From the NCBI GenBank assembly GCA_026126165.1, contig JAHCJR010000008.1, positions 1-61,224 on the forward strand: 61,224 nt of DNA, read 5' to 3'. This DNA comes from Alphaproteobacteria bacterium (GTDB lineage: Bacteria > Pseudomonadota > Alphaproteobacteria > Ferrovibrionales > Ferrovibrionaceae). Positions within the stretch are counted from its first letter, which is position 1. Each line of letters opens with the position of its first letter. Below the pieces are notes generated by a model that made no database searches, had not been told where the DNA came from, and saw nothing but the letters and a program-made list of their open reading frames with translations. Both the position numbers and the translations under genes were made by a program. Shown one piece after another: positions 49,598 to 58,092 of the stretch.

Positions 49598-50953
49598 ATG
49601 ACTTCTCAAGCCATCGCCGCCGTCATTCTCGCCGCCGGGCAGGGCACCCGCATGCGCTCCGCGCGGCCCAAGGTCCTGCATCCCCTGGGCGGCCGGTCCA
49701 TGATCGCCCATGTCCGCGCCACGCTGGCCGCGCTCGCCGCCGCGAAAGTCGTCGTGGTCACGGCGCCGGAAGGGGCTGCGGTCGTCGCCGCGGCCGCCCC
49801 CGCCACCGGCGTGGTGCAGGATCCCCCGCTCGGCACCGGCCATGCCGTGCAGGCGGCGCTGCCGGCGCTTGGCGGTTTCGAGGGCGACGTGCTCGTGCTC
49901 TATGGCGATACGCCGCTGGTATCGGAGGCCACCTTGCGGGCCATGCTCGAGCGCCGGCGGGCCGGCGCCGCGGTGGTCGTACTGGGCTTCCGTCCCGCCG
50001 ATCCGGCCGCCTATGGCCGCCTTGTGACCGGGGCGGATGGGAGGCTGCTTCGCATCGTCGAGTTCCGGGAGGCAAGTGCGGACGAGCGGGCGATCACGCT
50101 CTGCAATTCCGGCGTCATGGCAATCGAGGGCCGGCATCTCGCCGCGCTGCTCGGCCGGCTCGACAATGCCAATGCCAAGGGCGAATACTATCTCACCGAC
50201 ATCGTGCGCCATGCCAATGAAGCGGGGCTCGAAGCGGGCTTCGTCGAGGGCGACGCCGAGGAAGTCTTCGGCGTCAACAGCCGGGCCGAACTGGCGGCGG
50301 CGGAAGCCATTCTGCAGCGGCGCCTGCGCCGCGCGGCGCTGGAGAACGGCGTCAGCATGACCGATCCCGACAGCGTCCATCTTTCCTGGGACACCGCGCT
50401 CGGCCGCGACGTGACCATCGAACCCAACGTCTTTTTCGCGCCCGGGGTCAGCGTGGCCGACAATGTGCTCATCCGCGCCTTCAGCCACCTCGAAGGCTGC
50501 ATGATCGAATCCGGCGCCACCGTCGGCCCCTTCGCCCGCCTGCGGCCCGGTGCGCGGATCGGGCCGGAGGCTCATATCGGCAATTTCGTCGAGGTGAAGA
50601 ACGGGCTGATCGAGGCCGGCGCCAAGGTCAACCATCTGAGCTATATCGGCGATGCGCGCGTCGGGGCGAAGGCGAACGTGGGCGCGGGCACCATCACCTG
50701 CAACTACGACGGCTTCGGCAAGTACCGCACCGATATCGGCGCCGGCGCCTTCATCGGCTCGAACACCGCGCTGGTGGCGCCGGTCGCGATCGGCGACGGC
50801 GCCATCGTCGGCGCCGGCTCCACGATCGCCGCCGACGTGCCGGCGGGCGCCGTCGCGCTGACGCGCGCGCCGCAGGAGACGCGGCCCGACCGGGCGGAAA
50901 GGTTCCGCGAGCGCGCCCGCGCCCGCGCGAAGGCGGCCAAGGGCAAGTCTTGA
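49598..50953 (+). CDS. glmU: Bifunctional GlcNAc-1-phosphate uridyltransferase / GlcN-1-P acetyltransferase
   Basis: 451 aa, close to the usual 456. N-terminal pyrophosphorylase has LAAGQGTRMRSARPKVLHPL (residues about 11-30), DPPLGTGHAVQ and YGDTPL; the C-terminal part is a left-handed beta-helix with VEVKNGLIEAGAKVNHLSYIGD and the acetyl-CoA region NVGAGTITCNYDG. Makes UDP-GlcNAc for peptidoglycan and LPS. Start ATG at 49598; upstream frame is non-homologous. glmS follows 13 bases later. Confidence 0.97.
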   Translation: MTSQAIAAVILAAGQGTRMRSARPKVLHPLGGRSMIAHVRATLAALAAAKVVVVTAPEGAAVVAAAAPATGVVQDPPLGTGHAVQAALPALGGFEGDVLVLYGDTPLVSEATLRAMLERRRAGAAVVVLGFRPADPAAYGRLVTGADGRLLRIVEFREASADERAITLCNSGVMAIEGRHLAALLGRLDNANAKGEYYLTDIVRHANEAGLEAGFVEGDAEEVFGVNSRAELAAAEAILQRRLRRAALENGVSMTDPDSVHLSWDTALGRDVTIEPNVFFAPGVSVADNVLIRAFSHLEGCMIESGATVGPFARLRPGARIGPEAHIGNFVEVKNGLIEAGAKVNHLSYIGDARVGAKANVGAGTITCNYDGFGKYRTDIGAGAFIGSNTALVAPVAIGDGAIVGAGSTIAADVPAGAVALTRAPQETRPDRAERFRERARARAKAAKGKS

Positions 50954-50966
50954 GGAGAGCGTCTGC

Positions 50967-52790
50967 ATGTGTGGCATTATCGGTGTGATCGGCAAGCAGG
51001 ACGTGGTCCCGAGCCTGATCGAGGCGCTCAAGCGGCTCGAGTACCGGGGCTACGATTCCGCCGGTGTGGCGGCGATCGTGGATGGCGGCATCGAGCGACG
51101 CCGCTCGCCCGGCAAGATCCAGGAACTGGCCAAGCGCATCGCCGAGCGGCCGCTTGCGGGCCTGCTTGGCATCGGGCACACCCGCTGGGCAACGCACGGG
51201 GCTTCCACCGAAGAGAATGCCCATCCGCACATGACCGGGCGCCTGGCACTGGTCCATAACGGCATCATCGAGAATTACCGCGAGCTGGCGGACGAACTCG
51301 CCGCCAAGGGCTACAGCTTCGAATCGGAGACCGACACGGAAGTGGTGGCGCAACTCATCACGGCCTACATGGACAAGGGCGACGATGCCGTGCAGGCGGT
51401 GGGCAAGACCTTGAAGCGCCTTGCCGGCGCCTTCTCGCTCGCCATCCTCTTTCGCGGCGAGGAGGATTTGCTGGTCGGCGCGCGGCGGGGCAGCCCGCTC
51501 GTCGTCGGCTGGGGCGATGGCGAGATGTTCCTGGGATCGGATGCGCTGGCTCTCGCCTCGCTGACCGAACGCATCACCTATCTCGAGGATGGCGACTGGG
51601 TGGTGCTGAACCGCAAGGGTGCCACCATCCGCGACCAGGCCGACAACGTGGTGCAGCGCGAGATCCGCCTGACCGCGCTCACCGGCGCCATGATCGGCAA
51701 GGGCAATTATCCGCATTTCATGCTCAAGGAGATCTACGAGCAGCCGACCGTGATCGGGCAGACCCTGAACTCGGTCTTCAACCCGGTGAGCCGCACCATC
51801 AGCCTGCCCGATTTCCCATTCGATCTCGCCTCGGTGCCGCGCATCACCATCGTCGCCTGCGGCACGTCCTTCCTCGCCTCCATGGTCGCCAAATACTGGT
51901 TCGAGCAGATTGCCCGCGTCTCGGTGGAGATCGACATCGCGTCCGAGTTCCGCTACCGCGACATGCCGCTGATCAAGGGCGGCATGGCGCTCTTCATCTC
52001 GCAGTCCGGCGAGACCATCGACACCCTGGCGGCGCTCCGCTATGCGCGCGAGCATGGCCAGCACGTGGTGTCGGTCGTCAACGTGGCGGAAAGCGCCATG
52101 GCGCGCGAGTCGGACGTGGTTCTGCTGACCAAGGCGGGGCCCGAGATCGGCGTCGCCTCGACCAAAGCCTTCACCTGCCAGCTCGTCATGCTGGCCTGTC
52201 TCGTCATCGCCGTGGCACGCGCGCGGGGGGCGATCGACGCAGAGCGTGAGAGCGAGCTGTCCGCGGCCATCGCCGAGGTGCCTTCGCGCGCGGCCGAGGT
52301 GCTGCGCCACGACCAGGCGATCCGGGAACTGGCGCACAAGGTCTCGGAGGCGCGCGACGTGATCTATATCGGGCGCGGCACCGGCTTCCCCATCGCGCTG
52401 GAAGGGGCGCTCAAGCTCAAGGAGATTTCCTACATCCATGCCGAGGGCTTCGCCGCCGGCGAGCTCAAGCACGGGCCGATCGCCCTGATCGACGAGAACG
52501 TGCCGGTGATCGTCATCGCGCCGTCGGACCCGCTGTTCGACAAGACCGCCTCGTCGATGCAGCAGGTGATCGCGCGCGGCGCGCGGGTGATCTTCCTCTC
52601 CGATCGCGAGGGCATCGCCCGCCTCGGTCACGATGCCGAGGCCTCGATCGAACTGCCCGGCGTGCAGCCCTTCGTCGCGCCGATCCTCTATGCCATCCCG
52701 GTGCAGCTCCTCGCCTATCATACGGCGGTGATCAAGGGCACCGACGTGGACCAGCCGCGCAACCTGGCGAAGAGCGTCACGGTGGAGTGA
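50967..52790 (+). CDS. glmS: Glutamine:fructose-6-phosphate aminotransferase
   Basis: 607 aa, the usual size. Catalytic Cys2 after Met (MCGIIGVIG), glutaminase block GIGHTRWATHG, then two SIS domains with VACGTSFLASMVAKYWFE, ISQSGETIDTLAALRYA and the C-terminal KSVTVE. Supplies glucosamine-6-phosphate to GlmM and GlmU. GGAGAG precedes the start. Cytoplasmic housekeeping enzyme. Confidence 0.97.
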   Translation: MCGIIGVIGKQDVVPSLIEALKRLEYRGYDSAGVAAIVDGGIERRRSPGKIQELAKRIAERPLAGLLGIGHTRWATHGASTEENAHPHMTGRLALVHNGIIENYRELADELAAKGYSFESETDTEVVAQLITAYMDKGDDAVQAVGKTLKRLAGAFSLAILFRGEEDLLVGARRGSPLVVGWGDGEMFLGSDALALASLTERITYLEDGDWVVLNRKGATIRDQADNVVQREIRLTALTGAMIGKGNYPHFMLKEIYEQPTVIGQTLNSVFNPVSRTISLPDFPFDLASVPRITIVACGTSFLASMVAKYWFEQIARVSVEIDIASEFRYRDMPLIKGGMALFISQSGETIDTLAALRYAREHGQHVVSVVNVAESAMARESDVVLLTKAGPEIGVASTKAFTCQLVMLACLVIAVARARGAIDAERESELSAAIAEVPSRAAEVLRHDQAIRELAHKVSEARDVIYIGRGTGFPIALEGALKLKEISYIHAEGFAAGELKHGPIALIDENVPVIVIAPSDPLFDKTASSMQQVIARGARVIFLSDREGIARLGHDAEASIELPGVQPFVAPILYAIPVQLLAYHTAVIKGTDVDQPRNLAKSVTVE

Positions 52791-52806
52791 GCCGGGCGGG
52801 CCCGGC

Positions 52807-53079
52807 TCAGAGCCGTTCCAGCCGTGCCGCTTCCGCCTCGTCGCGCGGCAGGCAGTCGCCGTCGCGATAATGGCGCGCCAGCAGGGCGGCCGCGCCGGGC
52901 CGGCCCATGGCGAGCGCGCCGGTCAGGATGTTGATCTGCATCGGGCAATCGCCGCCCGAGCGGGCGATGCGGTAATCGCCCTCCCAGTCGTCGATGTCGA
53001 AGGCCTCGCGCGGCTCGCCGCCTGAGCAGGCAGCGAGCAGCAGCAGAGCCGCCCCGGAAAGTAGCGATGTTCCCTTCAT
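52807..53079 (-). CDS. Small predicted lipoprotein
   Basis: 90 aa. Signal peptide with lipobox LLAACS (Cys18), then an acidic linker (EAFDIDDWEGDYRIARSGGD) and a C-terminal stretch (GRPGAAALLARHYRDGDC) resembling one Sel1-like helical repeat. Two further Cys. Downstream of the LysR gene on the same strand, 22 bases away. Function unknown. Confidence 0.62.
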   Translation of the reverse strand: MKGTSLLSGAALLLLAACSGGEPREAFDIDDWEGDYRIARSGGDCPMQINILTGALAMGRPGAAALLARHYRDGDCLPRDEAEAARLERL

Positions 53080-53101
53080 CCGTGCCCCTTCGATGCGCAG
53101 G

Positions 53102-54004
53102 CTAGCCGATGGCGGGGCTGCCCGCCAAGGCCCGCGCGTCGGCACGCAGCAGTTCCGAAAGCAGCTCGTGCAGGGCCCGCACCCGCGGCACGGCAAGCAG
53201 ATCCTCGTGCACCACGAGCCAGATATCGCCCGACAATGTGAGATCGGGCAGGACGCGGACGAGTTCCGCATCCTGGTCGGCCAGGAAGCAGGAGAGGGCG
53301 CCGAGGCCCAGCCCCTGACGCACCGCCTCGTGCTGCGCCAGCATGGAATTGGCCCGGTAGACGACGCGCCCGCCCCGGCCCACGTCCTGCAGCCAGCGCG
53401 CTTGCGGCAGGTGCTGCATCGCCGGGTCGAAGCCCACCAGGTGATGGTCCGACAGTCGATCGGGCGCGGCGGGCAGCGGACGCAGCCTCGCATAGCTGCG
53501 TGCCGCATAGATGCCGATGCCAAGCCGCGCCACCCGTTCGGCATTGAGCTGCTTCTGCGCCGGCCGGAAGAGCCGCAGCGCGATGTCCGCCTCGCGCCGG
53601 GCCAGGTCGACGGCGAAATTGTCGATCACCAGGCTCAGGTCGATGCCCGGCAGGCGGCCGCGGATCTGGCCGAGCCTGCGGCCGAGCCAGTGCACGCCCA
53701 GCCCCTCCGTCGCCGAAACCCGCACTTCCCCGCGCAGATCGCGGCTGCCTTCGGCGATACGGCGCGAGACCGCCTGTGCCGCCTCGTCCATCATCAGCGC
53801 CGCCTCGCGCAGGCTCTGCCCGGCCGGGGTGAGTTCGAGGCCGCGCGGCTGGCGCAGGAAGAGCTTCAGTCCGCACGCGCGTTCCAGCGCCGCGATCTGG
53901 CGGCCGATGGTCGGCTGGCTGGCGCCAAGGCGGCGGGCCGCGCCGCTCAGGCTGCCCTGTTCGGCCACGACGAGGAAGACCTGGAGCAGGGACCAATCGA
54001 GCAT
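53102..54004 (-). CDS. LysR family transcriptional regulator
   Basis: 300 aa. HTH: LLQVFLVVAEQGSLSGAARRLGASQPTIGRQIAALERACG at residues 6-45 in outline, then the periplasmic-binding-like effector domain (LRGEVRVSATEGLGVHWL, LVIDNFAVDLARREADIALR). ATG at 54004 fits the family start. No ribosome site precedes it; instead an 18-bp perfect palindrome directly abuts the ATG, so it may be leaderless and self-controlled. Divergent from a PaaI-type thioesterase. Confidence 0.9.
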   Translation of the reverse strand: MLDWSLLQVFLVVAEQGSLSGAARRLGASQPTIGRQIAALERACGLKLFLRQPRGLELTPAGQSLREAALMMDEAAQAVSRRIAEGSRDLRGEVRVSATEGLGVHWLGRRLGQIRGRLPGIDLSLVIDNFAVDLARREADIALRLFRPAQKQLNAERVARLGIGIYAARSYARLRPLPAAPDRLSDHHLVGFDPAMQHLPQARWLQDVGRGGRVVYRANSMLAQHEAVRQGLGLGALSCFLADQDAELVRVLPDLTLSGDIWLVVHEDLLAVPRVRALHELLSELLRADARALAGSPAIG

Positions 54005-54022
54005 CTATTCAATATTGAATAG
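54005..54022. promoter_or_regulatory. 18-bp perfect palindrome at LysR start
   Basis: CTATTCAATATTGAATAG is its own reverse complement and lies immediately upstream of the LysR ATG. It contains ATTC-N6-GAAT and the LysR-type T-N11-A pattern. Distance to the thioesterase start is 80 bases. A likely autoregulatory operator. Confidence 0.65.
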
Positions 54023-54102
54023 CAATGGTGCGGTTTTTGCCAGTTCCCATTTCAGAATGAATGGGTAGGCTCTGGCAACCTGCTTGCGAAGGATGACCCA
54101 TC

Positions 54103-54618
54103 ATGAATGCCATGCCGCCGCCCGCCCCCCGCCTTTCGCGAACCTACAGTTTCAACGATCCGACGCCCGACTGGGCGCGGATGAAGTCGATGAGCGGGCT
54201 GGAATATTTCCAGACGATCTTCGCCCTGGAGCCGTCGCGGCGGCCCAACATCGCCATCCTGCTGGATTTCCATCCGGTGGAATTCGCCGAGGGGCGGGCG
54301 GTCTTCGAGGGCTATCCGTCGGAGGCCCATTACAACCCGATCGGCACGGTCCATGGCGGCTATGCGGCGACCCTGCTCGATTCGGCGCTCGGCTGCGCGG
54401 TGCATACGACCCTGCCGGCGGGGATGGGCTATACGACCCTGGAACTGAAGGTGAATTTCGTCAAGGCGATGACCGCAGCCACCGGCAAGGTGCGGGTCGA
54501 GGGCAATGTGCTGTCCACCGGCAAGCGGGTGGCGACGGCGGAAGCCCGCCTGAGCGACCCCGAGGGGCGGCTGCTCGCCCACGGGACAACCACCTGCCTG
54601 ATCTTTCCTATTCCCTGA
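54103..54618 (+). CDS. PaaI-type hotdog thioesterase
   Basis: 171 aa. Hotdog motif EAHYNPIGTVHGGYAATLLDSALGCAVHTTL around residues 68-98, with the catalytic Asp in LLDSALG and HGG loop, then YTTLELKVNFVKAMT. Hydrolyses acyl-CoA esters, often aromatic. GAAGGA lies 10 bases upstream of the ATG. Controlled presumably by the divergent LysR protein. Confidence 0.88.
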   Translation: MNAMPPPAPRLSRTYSFNDPTPDWARMKSMSGLEYFQTIFALEPSRRPNIAILLDFHPVEFAEGRAVFEGYPSEAHYNPIGTVHGGYAATLLDSALGCAVHTTLPAGMGYTTLELKVNFVKAMTAATGKVRVEGNVLSTGKRVATAEARLSDPEGRLLAHGTTTCLIFPIP

Positions 54619-54644
54619 AAAGCCCTGAACTCTAGGGAAAATCC

Positions 54645-54671
54645 GGCCCCCGGTATCGGCTTTCGGGGGCC
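54645..54671. terminator. GC hairpin between convergent genes
   Basis: GGCCCCCG (54645-54652) and CGGGGGCC (54664-54671) are perfect arms around an 11-base loop, flanked by ATC/GAT that extend pairing after one bulge. Lies after the thioesterase and before the end of the convergent small gene. No T-run on either side. Confidence 0.45.
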
Positions 54672-54688
54672 GATCGACCTGGCGTGCC

Positions 54689-54814
54689 TCAGGCCAGGGC
54701 CAGCGCGCCGGCCGTGGCCAGCCAGAGAACGACGCCCACCGCCCAGGCATAGATGACGATGTGCTTCGACGATCCACTGGACTGTCCGAATGTCACGTTC
54801 ATCTGCGTCGTCAT
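54689..54814 (-). CDS. Very small single-span membrane protein
   Basis: 41 aa: polar N-terminus (MTTQMNVTFGQSSGSSKH) then one hydrophobic helix (IVIYAWAVGVVLWLATAGALALA) to the C-terminus. AGGAGA lies seven bases upstream of the ATG at 54814, which supports expression. No family recognised; size resembles small regulatory membrane proteins. Confidence 0.5.
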   Translation of the reverse strand: MTTQMNVTFGQSSGSSKHIVIYAWAVGVVLWLATAGALALA

Positions 54815-55043
54815 GGCGTTATCTCCTGTCCCCTGGGCCGGTCCCTGATCTTCTTCCCTCATCGCGTCCGGCCTGGGCTCCATTATGGTTAGGACCCGGA
54901 AAACGCCTGTGCGCGTTGTCACAACGCCGTGAAGGCCGGGCCGCGCTTTGTGAACTGCTTCACAGTTTCGGCCGGCCGGGGCTTTCCTTCCGCCCGGCGC
55001 CGCCGGATGGCTATACTGGCCCCAGCGTATGGGAGGAGACGGA

Positions 55044-56501
55044 ATGCAGCTCAAGGATCAGGCCCTTTTCCGCCAGCAATGCTTCATCGACGGCACCTGG
55101 ATGGATGCCGACGGGGGTGGCTGGCTCGACGTCGACGATCCGGCGACGGCCAAGGTGATCGGCCGGATTCCGGCCATGGGGGCGGCCGAGACCAGGCGGG
55201 CCATCGACGCGGCGGAGCGGGCGCTGCCGGCCTGGCGGGCGCGCACGGCGAAGGAACGGGCGACGATCCTGCGGCGCTGGTATGAGCTGATGATGGCCAA
55301 TCAGGACGATCTGGCCATGATCATGACCAGCGAGCAGGGCAAGCCGCTGGCCGAGGCCAAGGGCGAGATCGCCTATGCCGCCTCGTTCATCGAATGGTTC
55401 GCCGAGGAGGGCCGGCGGATTTATGGCGACACGATCCCGGCTCACCAGCCCGACAAGCGCATCGTCGTCATCAAGGAGCCGATCGGCGTCTGCGCCGCCA
55501 TCACGCCCTGGAACTTTCCGGCGGCCATGATCACGCGCAAGGCCGGGCCGGCGCTGGCCGCCGGCTGCACCATGGTGGTCAAGCCGGCGACCCAGACGCC
55601 CTTTTCGGCGCTGGCGATCGCCGAACTGGCAAAACGCGCCGGGATCCCCGACGGCGTGTTCAGCGTCGTCACCGGTTCGGCCAGCGCCATCGGCGGCGAG
55701 ATGACCTCGAACCCGAAGGTGCGCAAGCTCACCTTCACCGGCTCGACCGAGATCGGCAAGCTGCTGATGGAGCAGTGTGCCGCCACGGTGAAGAAGACCT
55801 CGATGGAACTGGGGGGCAACGCGCCCTTCATCGTTTTCGACGATGCCGACCTGGACGAGGCGGTCAAGGGCGCGCTCGCCTCCAAGTATCGCAATAACGG
55901 CCAGACCTGCGTCTGCGCCAACCGCCTGCTGGTGCAGGACAAGGTCTATGATGCCTTCGCGCAGAAGCTCGCCACGGCCGTTTCGCGCATGAAGGTGGGC
56001 AATGGCCTGGAAGGCGGCGTCGAACTCGGGCCGCTGATCGACGTCAAGGCCCTGGCCAAGGTGGAGGAGCACATTGCCGACGCCGTGGCCAAAGGGGCCA
56101 AGGTGGTGCAGGGCGGCCGGCGCCATGCGCTGGGCGGGCGCTTCTTCGAGCCGACGGTGCTGACCGGCGTCACCGAGCAGATGAAGGTGGCGCGCGAAGA
56201 GACGTTCGGTCCGCTCGCGCCGCTGTTCCGCTTCAAGGACGAGAAGGACGCGATCCGCATGGCGAACGATACCGAGTTCGGCCTCGCGTCCTATTTCTAT
56301 GCGCGCGATATCGGCCGCATCTGGCGGGTTTCGGAGGGCCTGGAATATGGCATCGTCGGCATCAATACCGGCATCATCTCCACCGCCGAGGCGCCCTTCG
56401 GCGGCATGAAGGAGAGTGGCAACGGCCGAGAAGGCTCGAAATACGGCATCGAGGACTTTCTCGAGATCAAGTATCTGTGCATGGGCGGGCTTGACCGCTG
56501 A
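55044..56501 (+). CDS. gabD: Succinate-semialdehyde dehydrogenase (NAD(P)+)
   Basis: 485 aa. GabD landmarks: AITPWNFPAAMITRKAGPALAAGCTMVVKPA, SMELGGNAPFIVFDDADLD with catalytic Glu, and YRNNGQTCVCANRLLVQ with catalytic Cys followed by CVCANR as in GabD; C-terminal EAPFGGMKESGNGREGS. Start ATG 55044 has GGAGGAG upstream. Oxidises succinate semialdehyde to succinate. Confidence 0.92.
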   Translation: MQLKDQALFRQQCFIDGTWMDADGGGWLDVDDPATAKVIGRIPAMGAAETRRAIDAAERALPAWRARTAKERATILRRWYELMMANQDDLAMIMTSEQGKPLAEAKGEIAYAASFIEWFAEEGRRIYGDTIPAHQPDKRIVVIKEPIGVCAAITPWNFPAAMITRKAGPALAAGCTMVVKPATQTPFSALAIAELAKRAGIPDGVFSVVTGSASAIGGEMTSNPKVRKLTFTGSTEIGKLLMEQCAATVKKTSMELGGNAPFIVFDDADLDEAVKGALASKYRNNGQTCVCANRLLVQDKVYDAFAQKLATAVSRMKVGNGLEGGVELGPLIDVKALAKVEEHIADAVAKGAKVVQGGRRHALGGRFFEPTVLTGVTEQMKVAREETFGPLAPLFRFKDEKDAIRMANDTEFGLASYFYARDIGRIWRVSEGLEYGIVGINTGIISTAEAPFGGMKESGNGREGSKYGIEDFLEIKYLCMGGLDR

Positions 56502-56526
56502 ATTCCAAAGATGCGCCGGCGGCCGT

Positions 56527-56733
56527 TCAGCTTTCTTCGTTCTCCCTTTCGGCGGCGTCGCGCCGGATCTGGCGGATCGACAGGTACCAGTCGTAGAGCA
56601 TCATCAGCACCACGATGATGCTGATGCCGATGATTACCGGTTCCTTGACCCGCATGTAGGAAAGGACGAGGGTGAGGAAGGCGCAGAGGAAAGCCATTCC
56701 GATCAGGCCAGCGATGATGTTCGACTTGAACAT
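56527..56733 (-). CDS. Small two-helix membrane protein
   Basis: 68 aa with two hydrophobic segments (about 7-26 and 32-50) and a charged C-terminal tail (IRRDAAERENEES). Located 23 bases downstream of the amidase-like gene on the same strand. No family recognised. Confidence 0.62.
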   Translation of the reverse strand: MFKSNIIAGLIGMAFLCAFLTLVLSYMRVKEPVIIGISIIVVLMMLYDWYLSIRQIRRDAAERENEES

Positions 56734-56756
56734 GGGAGCCTCTGCCTCCTTGCGGT

Positions 56757-58070
56757 TCAGTCAAAGCTGCGCGTGGCGAGCCAGCGCGCGGTCCGGAGCA
56801 GCCTTGCGTCGTTGCCGCGGGCTCCGATGAGTTGCACGCCGATCGGCCTGCCGCGTTCGTCCTGCAGCAGCGGTAGCGTAACACAGGGCAGGCCGCACAG
56901 CGTCCAGATCGCGGAGAAGGCGGCATCTTCGGCCCCCTCGCCCTCCGGTCCGGCGCTGGCCGGCGCCAGGAACGCCTCGTAAGCGAAGAAGGCCTCGTCG
57001 AGCGCTGGCGCCAGCGAGGCGGCAAAGCGGCGCGCCCGCGCGTAATCGAAGGCGCCATGCGACCGGCCGCGAGCGAGCCGCGCGGCGAGCGCCGGGCTCA
57101 GGCCCTCGGCCGGCTCGCCGGCGAGCGCCAGCGCGGCGTCGGTCTCGGCCAGCAGGCCGAGCAGCCGCTCCGCCTCCGCGCATCCCGCTGGCAGGTCGAG
57201 CCGTTCGATCTGTCCTTCCAGCGCCTCGACCAGTTCCTCGATGGCCGCGCGCGAGGTCTCGCCCAGGCGCTCCCAGTAGGGCGTCGGCACGAAGGCGAGG
57301 CGGGGCGGCAGCGGCGGCTCCGACATCGCCACCTCGAAAAGCGGCGCGCGTGCCACCGGCCGCGTCGCGGCATCGTCCGGATCGAAGCCGCCGAGCGCGC
57401 CTGCTATCAGCGCGATGTCCGCAATGTGCCGGGCAAAGACGCCGGGCTGGTCGAGATCGTCGGAGAGCAGCAGCATGCCGCGCCGGGAGATCGTGCCATG
57501 GCTCGGCTTGAAGCCATGAATGCCGCAGCGGCTGGCCGGGCCGATCACGCCGCTTTCCGTCTGGCTGCCAAGCCCGAGCGGCGCCATGCCGGCCGCGACC
57601 GCGGCGGCCGCGCCCGGCGAGCCGAAGCCGGGGGCGACATCCGGGCGGCCCGGATTGCGCGTTTCCGGCGCCGCACCTATGCCGAGTTCCGAGACACGGG
57701 TCTTGCCCAGCACCAGCGCGCCGGCGCTCCGCAGCAGCGCGACCGCCATGGCGTCGGCGCGCGGCGTGCGCCCCTCGTGCAGCCTGGTGCCATCGCCCGT
57801 CGGCAGGTCCTGGGTGTCGAAGATGTCGGAGACCGCGACCGGCAGGCCATGCAACGCCCCCTGCGGCGCGCCCCGCCGGTGACCGTCCTGGGCCCGCTCC
57901 GCCTGGGCCGCCAGATGGGCCGGGTCGAAATAGGCGAGCGCCCCCGTCAGCTCCTCCGCCACGGCGACCTGCGCCTGGATCGCTTCCGCATAGTCGGGCA
58001 CGGCGATGGCGCCTTCGCGCATCCGCCTTGCCGCCTCATGGGCGGGGAGCTCGAGGATATGTTCGCTCAT
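56757..58070 (-). CDS. Amidase-signature-family protein lacking the Ser-Ser-Lys triad
   Basis: 437 aa, full length for the amidase signature family. The fold is recognisable (GALHGLPVAVSDIFDTQDLPTGDGT, AVALLRSAGALVLGKTRVSELG, GPASRCGIHGFKPSHGTISRRG, FARHIADIALIAGAL, IWTLCGLPCVTLP). Key residues differ: Ser81 stands where the catalytic Lys is expected; the GGSSGGSA loop reads GFGSPGAAA; and the nucleophile block GTDTGGSIR reads GSQTESGVI, so Gly174 is at the Ser place. It may be inactive or a binding protein. Follows the TRAP genes after 22 bases. Confidence 0.82.
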   Translation of the reverse strand: MSEHILELPAHEAARRMREGAIAVPDYAEAIQAQVAVAEELTGALAYFDPAHLAAQAERAQDGHRRGAPQGALHGLPVAVSDIFDTQDLPTGDGTRLHEGRTPRADAMAVALLRSAGALVLGKTRVSELGIGAAPETRNPGRPDVAPGFGSPGAAAAVAAGMAPLGLGSQTESGVIGPASRCGIHGFKPSHGTISRRGMLLLSDDLDQPGVFARHIADIALIAGALGGFDPDDAATRPVARAPLFEVAMSEPPLPPRLAFVPTPYWERLGETSRAAIEELVEALEGQIERLDLPAGCAEAERLLGLLAETDAALALAGEPAEGLSPALAARLARGRSHGAFDYARARRFAASLAPALDEAFFAYEAFLAPASAGPEGEGAEDAAFSAIWTLCGLPCVTLPLLQDERGRPIGVQLIGARGNDARLLRTARWLATRSFD

Positions 58071-58092
58071 GCCCCGGCCTGTCCCGACCCGC

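Noticed and set aside
48494-51031. An 845-codon minus-strand open frame that could look like a giant fused protein.
   Set aside because: Homology to phosphoglycolate phosphatase starts at 49159; the rest lies antisense to glmU.
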